A stretch of DNA of 5,201 bases, taken from the NCBI GenBank assembly GCA_934527255.1, contig CAKTAM010000120.1, positions 1 through 5,201 on the forward strand, given 5' to 3'. Shown one piece after another: positions 1 through 4,397 of this stretch (positions within the stretch are counted from its first letter, which is position 1; the number at the start of each line of letters is the position of its first letter). A program made the translations under genes and the position numbers. Under the pieces are notes generated by a model. It worked only from the letters and a program-made list of their open reading frames with translations. It had not been told where the DNA came from and searched no databases. The DNA is from an uncultured Oscillospiraceae bacterium. Its GTDB lineage: Bacteria > Bacillota > Clostridia > Oscillospirales > Ruminococcaceae.

Positions 1-75
1 GGTCCGAGTGGCGAGACTTGAACTCACGGCCTCTTGACCCCCAGTCAAGCGCGCTACCAGCTGCGCCACACCCGG
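1..75 (-). tRNA. tRNA-Pro, anticodon GGG (last base of the CCA end outside the window)
   Basis: Read on the minus strand from 75 to 1, the sequence folds into a full cloverleaf. The acceptor stem is CCGGGTG/CACTCGG with one G-U pair. The D stem is GCGC/GCGC, with AGCTGGTA in the loop. The anticodon stem CTTGA/TCAAG closes the 7-base loop CTGGGGG, which gives anticodon GGG (proline, reading CCC/CCU). The T arm GTGAG-TTCAAGT-CTCGC has the standard TTCRA loop. The discriminator base A is at position 3, and positions 2-1 give CC, so the CCA end is encoded and its final A falls just outside the window. The gene has its own promoter 18 bases upstream and points away from the rsmD operon. Confidence 0.96.
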
Positions 76-92
76 ATTTCTGGTGCTTTCCT

Positions 93-121
93 ATTATAGC
101 CTCTGCGGGTTGGTTTGTCAA
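93..121 (-). promoter_or_regulatory. Sigma-A promoter of tRNA-Pro
   Basis: On the minus strand, TTGACA (121-116) and TATAAT (98-93) are separated by 17 bases, a perfect match to the sigma-70/sigma-A consensus. Transcription should start near 86, leaving a 5' leader of about 11 bases before the mature tRNA, to be removed by RNase P. Upstream of the -35 box (122-148) the strand is A-rich, with A6 and T6 tracts, which resembles an UP element. This is typical of stable-RNA promoters. Confidence 0.9.
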
Positions 122-397
122 CAACTTTCTTTGCTTTTTTGCAAAAAACTTGCCGCCGCGAAAAGAGACGCGCGGCAAAACGGCCCCCGCCGCGCTGTGC
201 CGTTCCGACGGGCGGCCTATTGCCCCGTCCGCCCATATCAGGGTTCCTGCCCGCCGCTCGCGGCACAGCGGCGCCCTTGCCGGTTGCGGCATTTCCTGCA
301 CCTTTCCGCCCGCGCCCTGCTGGCACCCGTTGGCATGCCTTACTGTCCCTGTCAGCCGCACCTTGCCGTTTCTGCGCCCCGCGCCGTCCCCTTTTCC
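122..397. other. Non-coding, highly structured spacer between divergent promoters
   Basis: I see no credible gene here. Open frames cross the region on both strands, but they lack ribosome binding sites and give low-complexity Arg/Pro/Ala/Cys-rich translations. Besides the minus-strand terminator there is a large inverted repeat, CGCTGTGCCG (193-202) with CGGCACAGCG (261-270), perfect over ten bases. It encloses a second hairpin, GACGGG (207-212) with CCCGTC (224-229). The part from 280 to 397 is pyrimidine-rich on the plus strand and shows no clear motif. Confidence 0.5.
143..178 (-). terminator. Intrinsic terminator reading on the minus strand
   Basis: TTGCCG-(C)-CGCG at 150-160 pairs with CGCGCGGCAA at 169-178: ten base pairs, one bulged C, and an 8-base loop (aaaagaga). 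On the minus strand the hairpin is followed by G and six U residues (plus-strand A-run 143-148), as in a rho-independent terminator. On the plus strand it is followed by A residues, so it should work in one direction only. It sits just upstream of the tRNA-Pro promoter. It could insulate the tRNA from leftward transcription, or end an unrecognised minus-strand RNA. Confidence 0.65.
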
Positions 398-425
398 TTG
401 ACAAACGGCCAAAAACCGGTATAAT
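398..425 (+). promoter_or_regulatory. Sigma-A promoter of the rsmD-coaD operon
   Basis: TTGACA (398-403) and TATAAT (420-425), 16 bases apart, match the vegetative consensus exactly. The start of transcription should be near 432, giving an untranslated leader of about 100 bases before rsmD. Confidence 0.88.
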
Positions 426-445
426 GATAAATACACTTGTTATTA

Positions 446-461
446 TATACGGTTATACGGT
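446..461. repeat. Tandem 8-bp direct repeat in the rsmD leader
   Basis: TATACGGT occurs twice in perfect tandem (446-453 and 454-461), about 15-30 bases after the predicted transcription start. The position would suit an operator, but the repeat is short and AT-rich, and no regulator gene is next to it. It may be chance. Confidence 0.4.
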
Positions 462-468
462 CGGTGCG

Positions 469-496
469 TTGGGCCTGCGCGTTTTTGCGGCCCCAA
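469..496 (+). other. Hairpin in the rsmD 5' leader
   Basis: TTGGGCC (469-475) pairs with GGCCCCAA (489-496), with one bulged C, and the U5-containing segment 479-486 lies in the loop. The T-run is in the loop and not after the stem, so this is not a terminator. It may only stabilise the leader. It ends 15 bases before the ribosome binding region. Confidence 0.3.
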
Positions 497-530
497 AGCA
501 GCGCCGGGCAGGGAGAAAGGTGGTGCGGCA

Positions 531-1079
531 ATGCGTGTGATTGCCGGGCAGGCCCGCGGCCGCAGGCTGCAGGCGCTGGAAGGGGAGGAGACCCGCCCCA
601 CGCTGGATAGAGTAAAAGAGGGGCTTTTCAGCTCCATTCAGTTTGTGATCGAGGGGGCCCGCGTGCTGGATCTGTTCGCGGGCAGCGGGCAGCTGGGCAT
701 TGAAGCGCTCAGCCGCGGCGCATCCTTCGTCGTTTTTATTGATCAGAACCCCGCCGCCACAGCCATTGTAACGCAAAACTGCAAGGCCTGCGGCGTGTTT
801 GGCGCAAGCCGTGTGGCAACCATGTCGGCCGAAAGCTTTCTGGCGGGCAGCCGCGAGCAGTTCGACCTTGTCTTTCTCGATCCCCCTTATCGCGGCGGCA
901 CGCTGCAGCAGCTGCTGCCTGCGGTGGCGCAGCACACCGTGCCGGGCGGGCTTGTCCTGTGCGAAAGCGAGCCGGAGGCCCAGCTGCCGCAGCAGGTCGC
1001 GGGCCTTGCCCTGCAAAAGCAGTACCGGTACGGTACGGTGCTGCTTACCCGCTATCGGAAAGGGGACGAGCAGGCATGA
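531..1079 (+). CDS. rsmD: 16S rRNA (guanine(966)-N(2))-methyltransferase RsmD
   Basis: The 182-residue protein matches the RsmD family in length and motifs. It opens with MRVIAGQARGRRL, the family's N-terminal RNA-binding signature, followed by RPTLDRVKEGLF (residues 22-33). The S-adenosylmethionine-binding loop LDLFAGSGQLGIEAL is at 46-60, an acidic strand end (D71) follows, and the catalytic DPPY is at 117-120. The enzyme is known to methylate N2 of G966 of 16S rRNA during assembly of the small subunit, in the cytoplasm. The start at 531 fits the conserved N-terminus and has AAGGTGG seven bases upstream. It is the first gene after the consensus promoter, and its stop codon overlaps the coaD start (ATGA), so the two are translationally coupled. 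The rsmD-coaD pair is common in Firmicutes. Confidence 0.95.
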   Translation: MRVIAGQARGRRLQALEGEETRPTLDRVKEGLFSSIQFVIEGARVLDLFAGSGQLGIEALSRGASFVVFIDQNPAATAIVTQNCKACGVFGASRVATMSAESFLAGSREQFDLVFLDPPYRGGTLQQLLPAVAQHTVPGGLVLCESEPEAQLPQQVAGLALQKQYRYGTVLLTRYRKGDEQA

Positions 1080-1591
1080 GCCGAATGACCGCCCCATTGG
1101 CCCTGTACCCCGGCAGCTTTGATCCGGTGACGGTCGGCCATGTGGATATGATCCGCCGCGCGGCGCGGCTGTTTGGGCAGGTCGTGGTGCTGGTGTCGCC
1201 CAATTCGGCCAAGCAGCCCATGTTCACGGCGCAGCAGCGGGTGCGGCTGCTGCAAAGCTGCACGCGGGAGATCCCCGGCGTGCGGGTCGACTGCAGCGAT
1301 GAGCTTCTGGCCGAATATGCCCGGCGCATTGGGGCCACGGCGCTGATACGCGGTGTGCGCAATGCACAGGATCTTGCGTATGAGCAGTCGCTGGCGCAGG
1401 TGTATCACCATCTGAACCCGCAGCTGGAAACGGTTCTACTGATGGCAGAGCCTGCCACGGCGTGGATCAGCTCGACCGTGGTGCGCGAGATGCTGCGTTA
1501 TCATCAGGATATTTCGGAAATGGTGCCCGCCGGTGCGCGGGAGCTGCTTTCCGTCTCATTGCAGGAGGAGAACGACCATGAGAAGCATTGA
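1076..1591 (+). CDS. coaD: Pantetheine-phosphate adenylyltransferase (phosphopantetheine adenylyltransferase, CoaD)
   Basis: CoaD transfers AMP from ATP to 4'-phosphopantetheine to make dephospho-CoA, the penultimate step of coenzyme A synthesis. The 171-residue protein shows the nucleotidyltransferase signature YPGSFDPVTVGH (11-22, with the T-x-G-H motif) and RGVRNAQDLAYE (92-103), the equivalent of the RGLRxxxDFEYE block. LETVLLM follows at 117-123, and the second ATP-binding motif ISSTVVRE is at 131-138. The family usually has about 160 residues, so the start at 1076 (MSRMTAPLALYPG) leaves a slightly long N-terminus. ATG 1085 is an alternative start, but 1076 overlaps the rsmD stop and has AGGGG ten bases upstream. 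The C-terminus overlaps the next gene by 14 bases. Several residues around YHHLNP (110-115) differ from the usual NRxLxP, which looks like lineage variation. Confidence 0.95.
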   Translation: MSRMTAPLALYPGSFDPVTVGHVDMIRRAARLFGQVVVLVSPNSAKQPMFTAQQRVRLLQSCTREIPGVRVDCSDELLAEYARRIGATALIRGVRNAQDLAYEQSLAQVYHHLNPQLETVLLMAEPATAWISSTVVREMLRYHQDISEMVPAGARELLSVSLQEENDHEKH

Positions 1592-2048
1592 TGAAATTTT
1601 GAACGAGATGGACGAAGTTCTGGAAGATTCCATCAATCTGCCTTTTTCCGGCGGTAAGCGAATGGTGGATGTGGAAAAAATTCGCGATCTGATGGGCGAG
1701 ATCAAGCTGAACCTGCCGGATGAGGTGCGGCAGGCCAAGGCTATCGTGCAGGATCGTGCCGATATCGTGGCGGCGGCCAAGAAGGAATCGGACGGCATCA
1801 TCCACCGTGCGGAGGAGCGTGCGGGCGTGCTGGTCAGCGAGGCGGAGATCGTCAAGGCCAGCCAGGCCAGAGCGGCCGAGCTGTTGGGCACGGCGCAGCA
1901 GCAAAGCCGCGAGATGCGCAAGCAGGTGCTGGAATATTGCGACGGCATGCTGCGCCAGAGCGAGGAGGAGCTGACCCGGCGTGCCCGCGGCATTCGCGAG
2001 GTGCGCGCCAACCTTACCCGCGGCGGCAGCTCGTCGGCATCCAAGTAA
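1578..2048 (+). CDS. Small coiled-coil protein of the rsmD-coaD operon (ATP synthase subunit b/E-like, function unknown)
   Basis: This gene encodes 156 residues with no signal peptide and no membrane segment. The N-terminus MRSIDEILNEMDEVLEDS is acidic and helical. A short loop follows (NLPFSGGKRMVD, about 19-30), then from about residue 32 to 147 one long, charged, Ala/Glu/Arg/Gln-rich helix with heptad character, and a Ser-rich end. Composition and shape resemble DivIVA-type proteins and ATP synthase stalk subunits. Short genes of this kind beside coaD in clostridia are often labelled ATPase, although no Walker motif is present here. The start at 1578 has an excellent AGGAGG (1563-1568). 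It lies inside the end of coaD (14-base overlap), so translation is coupled. A role in the cell envelope or division is possible but not shown by the sequence. Confidence 0.85.
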   Translation: MRSIDEILNEMDEVLEDSINLPFSGGKRMVDVEKIRDLMGEIKLNLPDEVRQAKAIVQDRADIVAAAKKESDGIIHRAEERAGVLVSEAEIVKASQARAAELLGTAQQQSREMRKQVLEYCDGMLRQSEEELTRRARGIREVRANLTRGGSSSASK

Positions 2049-2072
2049 AAGGTAAAAGCGTTTTCAGGCAAG

Positions 2073-2100
2073 GTGCCCCGGCGCGTTTGGCCCGGGGTGC
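2073..2100 (+). other. Hairpin without a U-run downstream of the coiled-coil gene
   Basis: GTGCCCCGG (2073-2081) pairs with CCGGGGTGC (2092-2100) over nine pairs, including two G-U, with a 10-base loop. No U-run follows, so alone it is a poor terminator. It may protect the 3' end of the operon mRNA or act together with the next hairpin. Confidence 0.5.
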
Positions 2101-2112
2101 GGCATTTGGGCA

Positions 2113-2149
2113 AAGCGGTGCGGCTTGTGCGGCGCCGCTTCCTTTTTTT
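2113..2149 (+). terminator. Intrinsic terminator closing the rsmD-coaD operon, abutting the next ribosome binding site
   Basis: AAGCGGTGC (2113-2121) pairs with GCGCCGCTT (2132-2140), nine pairs with one G-U and a 10-base loop. CC and seven U residues (2143-2149) follow. The shape is that of a rho-independent terminator. The AGGAG of the following transporter gene begins at 2151, right after the U-run. Any transcript that reads the transporter from upstream must pass this hairpin. I see no clear promoter between it and the gene. Confidence 0.7.
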
Positions 2150-2160
2150 GAGGAGAAAGC

Positions 2161-3054
2161 ATGAAGAAAAAGCAGATGGGCAGCAGCGCGCTGCTGTTGC
2201 TGACGGCCTTTATTTGGGGCCTTGCCTTTGTGGCGCAGTCGCAGGGCATGGAGTATGTCGGCCCGTTTACCTTCAACGGGGCGCGCACGCTGCTGGCGGC
2301 GGCTATTCTGCTGCCGGTGGGGCTGGCGCGGCAGCGGCGCACCGTGCGGCGCGGCAGCCGCCCTTACGCGGCGCGCACACAGGCGGTGGGCGGCGTGCTG
2401 TGCGGGGTGCTGCTGTTTGCGGCCTCGTCGCTGCAGCAAATTGCCATGCAGACCACCACGGCGGGCAAGGCGGGCTTTCTGACGGCGCTGTACATTGTGC
2501 TGGTGCCGGTGCTGGGCGTGTTTTGGCACAAAAGGGTCGCGCCTGCCGTCTGGGCGGCGGTGGCGCTGGCCACGGCGGGGCTTTACCTGCTGTGCGGCGC
2601 GGGCGGCGCGCTTGCCGTGGGCGATTGGCTGCTTGTGGCCTGCGCGCTGTGCTTTGCCGGGCAAATTCTGCTGGTCGACCGGTTCGCCCCGGTCACCGAG
2701 CCTTTTTTGCTTTCCGGCACGCAGTTTCTGGTGTGCGGGCTGCTGTCGGTTCCCTGCATGCTTTTGTGGGAGGCCCCGACTTTGGCGGCTCTGGCGGCCG
2801 CAGCCGTGCCGCTGGCGTATGCGGGGGTGCTTTCCAGCGCGGTGGGCTATACGCTGCAGATCATTGGCCAGCGCGATACGCCGCCCACCGTCGCCTCGCT
2901 GCTGATGAGCCTGGAATCGGTGTTTTCCGCCGTGGCCGGGGCGTGGATCCTGCATGAGCGGCTTTCTGCGGCCGAGCGCGGCGGCTGCCTGCTGGTGTTT
3001 GCCGCCGTTGTGCTGGCGCAGCTGCCCGCGCCCCGCGGGCGCAAAAACGCCTGA
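2161..3054 (+). CDS. EamA/DMT-superfamily membrane transporter
   Basis: The 297-residue, very hydrophobic protein has about ten predicted membrane helices in two repeats (roughly residues 8-145 and 150-292), the standard layout of drug/metabolite-transporter (EamA, formerly DUF6) proteins. Family features include FIWGLAFVAQ in helix 1, the FNGART stretch in helix 2, VGYTLQIIGQRDTPPTVASLLMSLESVF and the closing AWILHERLS. The family moves small metabolites or amino acids across the cytoplasmic membrane, and the substrate cannot be told from sequence. The start at 2161 has AGGAG five bases upstream and a basic N-terminus (MKKKQ), which suits a membrane protein with its N-terminus inside. It is separated from the rsmD operon by hairpins and from queT by a promoter. 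It may be expressed by read-through or from a promoter I could not recognise. Confidence 0.9.
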   Translation: MKKKQMGSSALLLLTAFIWGLAFVAQSQGMEYVGPFTFNGARTLLAAAILLPVGLARQRRTVRRGSRPYAARTQAVGGVLCGVLLFAASSLQQIAMQTTTAGKAGFLTALYIVLVPVLGVFWHKRVAPAVWAAVALATAGLYLLCGAGGALAVGDWLLVACALCFAGQILLVDRFAPVTEPFLLSGTQFLVCGLLSVPCMLLWEAPTLAALAAAAVPLAYAGVLSSAVGYTLQIIGQRDTPPTVASLLMSLESVFSAVAGAWILHERLSAAERGGCLLVFAAVVLAQLPAPRGRKNA

Positions 3055-3089
3055 GGGCCGCCCCCGCGCCGAAAAACGGCCCCGCCGTC

Positions 3090-3118
3090 TTGCCAGCGCG
3101 CCCGGCTTCTGCTATAAT
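3090..3118 (+). promoter_or_regulatory. Sigma-A promoter of queT with extended -10
   Basis: TTGCCA (3090-3095) and TATAAT (3113-3118) are 17 bases apart, and TGC precedes the -10 box, making an extended -10 element. Transcription should begin near 3124-3127, exactly at the first stem of the structured leader. That agreement supports both calls. Confidence 0.82.
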
Positions 3119-3124
3119 AACACT

Positions 3125-3203
3125 TGTCTGCGCAAGCCGCAGAACCGTAAGTTCGAAACCATCCTTACGGGCCCGCCTGTCGGGCAGAATAAAACTAAGG
3201 GAG
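3125..3203 (+). promoter_or_regulatory. Putative preQ1 riboswitch (class III most likely) in the queT leader
   Basis: The leader has three clear stems: TCTGCG/CGCAGA (3127-3132/3138-3143), CCGTAAG/CTTACGG (3145-3151/3164-3170, with the 12-base loop TTCGAAACCATC) and GCCCG/CGGGC (3171-3175/3181-3185). The tail AGAATAAAACTAAGG runs into the ribosome binding site. CCTTA (3163-3167) can pair with TAAGG (3196-3200) and so cover the Shine-Dalgarno sequence. The first stem's TCTGC can also pair with a second GCAGA at 3184-3188. PreQ1 riboswitches are established regulators of queT genes. The class III type, described from Faecalibacterium, uses an orthogonal stem-loop to pair with the ribosome binding site. 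Class I is less likely because no stem has its characteristic loop. The class call rests on architecture and context; no covariance model was run. Confidence 0.68.
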
Positions 3204-3212
3204 AAATGAACC

Positions 3213-3719
3213 ATGACAAAACAACAAGACCGAAGCCTGTACCTTGCGCAGGGCGCAATGATCGCCGCCCTGTATGTGGCCCTCACCTTTCTGGCAAACC
3301 TGCTGGGGCTGGCCAGCGGCGTGGTGCAGGTGCGCTTAAGCGAAGCGCTGACCGTGCTGCCGGTGTTTACCCCGGCGGCAGTGCCCGGCCTGCTGGTGGG
3401 CTGCCTGCTGGCCAACAGCCTGACGGGCTGCGCCGTGTGGGATGTGGTGTTTGGCTCGCTGGCCACGCTGCTGGGGGCGCTGGGCACCCGCTGGCTGCGC
3501 GGGCGCCGGGTGCTGTGCCTGCTGCCGCCCATTGCGGCAAATACGCTGATCGTCCCGTTTGTGCTGGCGTGGGTGTATCAGGCCGAGGGCACCATCCCGT
3601 TTTTCATGCTGACCGTCGGCGCGGGCGAGGTGCTCTCCTGCGGGGTGCTGGGCTGGCTGCTGCGGGCTGCCCTGCAAAAATACGGCAGCGGCATTCGCTG
3701 GGCGAGCGCGCACAAATAA
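3213..3719 (+). CDS. queT: QueT-family queuosine precursor transporter
   Basis: The 168-residue membrane protein belongs to the QueT family (PF06177), thought to be the substrate-binding (S) component of an ECF-type importer for a queuosine precursor such as preQ1. It would work with a shared energising module encoded elsewhere. It shows the family pattern: a short polar N-terminus (MTKQQDRSLYLAQGAMIAALYVALTF), the conserved VQVRLSEALTVLP (about residues 38-50), GLLVGCLLAN, WDVVFGSLATLLGA and PIAANTLIVPF, with about five to six membrane segments. The start at 3213 has AAGGGAG (3197-3203) nine bases upstream. An ATG at 3206 is out of frame and too close to that site. A preQ1-type leader and a dedicated promoter precede it, and terminator hairpins follow, so it forms a single-gene unit. 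No queuosine synthesis genes lie nearby, which fits salvage. Confidence 0.92.
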   Translation: MTKQQDRSLYLAQGAMIAALYVALTFLANLLGLASGVVQVRLSEALTVLPVFTPAAVPGLLVGCLLANSLTGCAVWDVVFGSLATLLGALGTRWLRGRRVLCLLPPIAANTLIVPFVLAWVYQAEGTIPFFMLTVGAGEVLSCGVLGWLLRAALQKYGSGIRWASAHK

Positions 3720-3731
3720 TGTCGCTGCCCG

Positions 3732-3768
3732 GCCGCAGGGCTGATGGTGTCGCCCTGCGGCTGCTTTT
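3732..3768 (+). terminator. Hairpin terminator after queT
   Basis: GCCGCAGGGC (3732-3741) pairs perfectly with GCCCTGCGGC (3752-3761) around a 10-base loop, starting 13 bases after the queT stop. Only TGC and four U residues follow, so the U-run is weak. The strong 10-bp GC stem and the position support termination or 3'-end protection. Confidence 0.62.
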
Positions 3769-3791
3769 GCAGCGCGCTGCCAGAAAAAAAG

Positions 3792-3846
3792 AAAACGGCG
3801 TTCTGTCAGTGCCTCCCGTGTGGGCGGCCCGGCAGAGCGCCGTTTT
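3792..3846. terminator. Second, long hairpin after queT, terminator-like on both strands
   Basis: AAAACGGCGTTCTGTC (3792-3807) pairs with GGCAGAGCGCCGTTTT (3831-3846) over 16 positions with two G-U wobbles. Inside it, GCC and CCC can pair with GGG and GGC. On the plus strand the stem ends in four U residues. On the minus strand it is followed by a longer U-rich tract (rc of 3783-3795). It probably backs up queT termination and would also stop leftward transcription. Confidence 0.62.
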
Positions 3847-4278
3847 GCTTGCCGGATGCCGGGGCAGGGTGGGGCAGGGAGGCGGCAGGGGCGCACGTTC
3901 GCCCGCGCCCGCCGCACAGCCTGCTGTTTTTTGCGGTATTGCCGGGCGCGGCCCTTTGCGGTGCCGCCTGTGCGCACATACGCCTGCGCCCGTGGCACTT
4001 GCCGCCGTATTGCCTGCCTGTTGGCATGGCGTTTGCCTACAGGGGCGGCAACGGTGCGCCGCAGTGCTGCCTGCCGTTGCCGGGCGACTTGTGTTTTGTC
4101 CGGCCGCCCAAAAGCGTGCCGTCAGCACTCCGCCGGGTTGGCTGCCAGGCGGCCGACGGCGCACCTGCCCCCCAAAAACAGCGCGTGACCGGCCCCAAAA
4201 TACCGTGTAAAAAAGAAAAAACACAGGTTGTTTTTTTTGATTTTTGGGAATTCTGACATTCATAAAGATGTTCTGCTA
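3847..4278. other. Intergenic stretch without a convincing gene
   Basis: Open frames up to 170 codons cross this stretch. They start inside the queT terminators, lack ribosome binding sites, and translate to Cys/Pro/Arg-rich strings unlike a folded protein, so I do not call them. Positions 3850-4190 are very GC-rich and hold a G-quadruplex motif (3861-3879) and an inverted repeat GGCAACGG/CCGTTGCC (4047-4054/4074-4081). From about 4200 the composition switches to AT-rich. There, AAAAAACA (4216-4223) and TGTTTTTT (4229-4236) form an A-U hairpin with extra A and T tracts, either a weak terminator or bent upstream promoter DNA. Confidence 0.5.
3861..3879 (+). other. G-quadruplex-forming motif
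   Basis: GGGGCAGGGTGGGGCAGGG has four runs of three or four G separated by loops of 2, 1 and 2 bases, and is also a direct repeat of GGGGCAGGG with one T between. It meets the usual G3+N1-7 rule with very short loops. It lies downstream of the queT terminators, in DNA with no gene. Confidence 0.55.
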
Positions 4279-4307
4279 TTGAATTTTAGTCATAGGAGTG
4301 TTATAGT
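4279..4307 (+). promoter_or_regulatory. Probable promoter of the surface-protein operon
   Basis: TTGAAT (4279-4284) and TATAGT (4302-4307) are 17 bases apart, four and five matches to the sigma-A boxes, in an AT-rich patch within GC-rich DNA. The start would be near 4314, giving a leader of about 84 bases. A weaker alternative is TTGATT (4237-4242) with CATAAA (4261-4266). Confidence 0.55.
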
Positions 4308-4349
4308 AATGGCGAAATTTAAGGCAGCGTGACAAGAACACTGAAATAA

Positions 4350-4381
4350 AAAGGCTTGCGGCTTTGACAAAAGCAGCCTTT
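4350..4381 (+). other. Hairpin in the leader of the surface-protein gene
   Basis: AAAGGCT (4350-4356) pairs with AGCCTTT (4375-4381). Inside, GCTTT (4361-4365) pairs with AAAGC (4370-4374) around the loop GACA, and TGCG (4357-4360) is bulged on the left side. The hairpin ends four bases before the GGAGG of the gene, so it could affect ribosome access or mRNA stability. It is not a normal terminator, because only the stem's own U3 is at its end. Confidence 0.45.
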
Positions 4382-4397
4382 GCGGGAGGTAGACGCA

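Noticed and set aside
433..440. ACACTTGT found after both the rsmD and queT promoters (433-440, 3120-3127)
   Set aside because: The spacing from the -10 box differs (7 versus 1 base) and an 8-mer shared once is expected by chance often enough. There is no sign of a common regulator.
453..1097. 214-codon minus-strand frame opposite rsmD
   Set aside because: It is fully antisense to rsmD, has no start signals, and is explained by GC-skewed third positions of rsmD codons.
2014..2955. 313-codon open frame on the minus strand opposite the transporter gene
   Set aside because: Its translation is Arg/His/Gln/Ala-rich with no recognisable domain, it lacks a ribosome binding site, and it lies opposite a clear membrane-protein gene. 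It is a product of high GC content and codon bias.
3171..3203. Reading GCCCG-CCTGT-CGGGC plus AATAAAACTAAGG as a classic class I preQ1 aptamer
   Set aside because: The A-rich tail looks similar, but the 5-base loop lacks the length and conserved bases of the class I loop. The whole leader fits a larger architecture better.
2954..4210. 418-codon plus-strand open frame running through queT in another frame
   Set aside because: It starts inside the transporter gene and passes through the promoter, riboswitch-like leader, queT and its terminators. The composition is non-protein-like. The ATG at 3206 in this frame is too close to the Shine-Dalgarno.
3744..4256. 170-codon plus-strand frame after queT
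   Set aside because: It begins inside the queT terminator hairpin, has no ribosome binding site, and gives a Cys/Pro/Arg-rich translation without a fold or motif.
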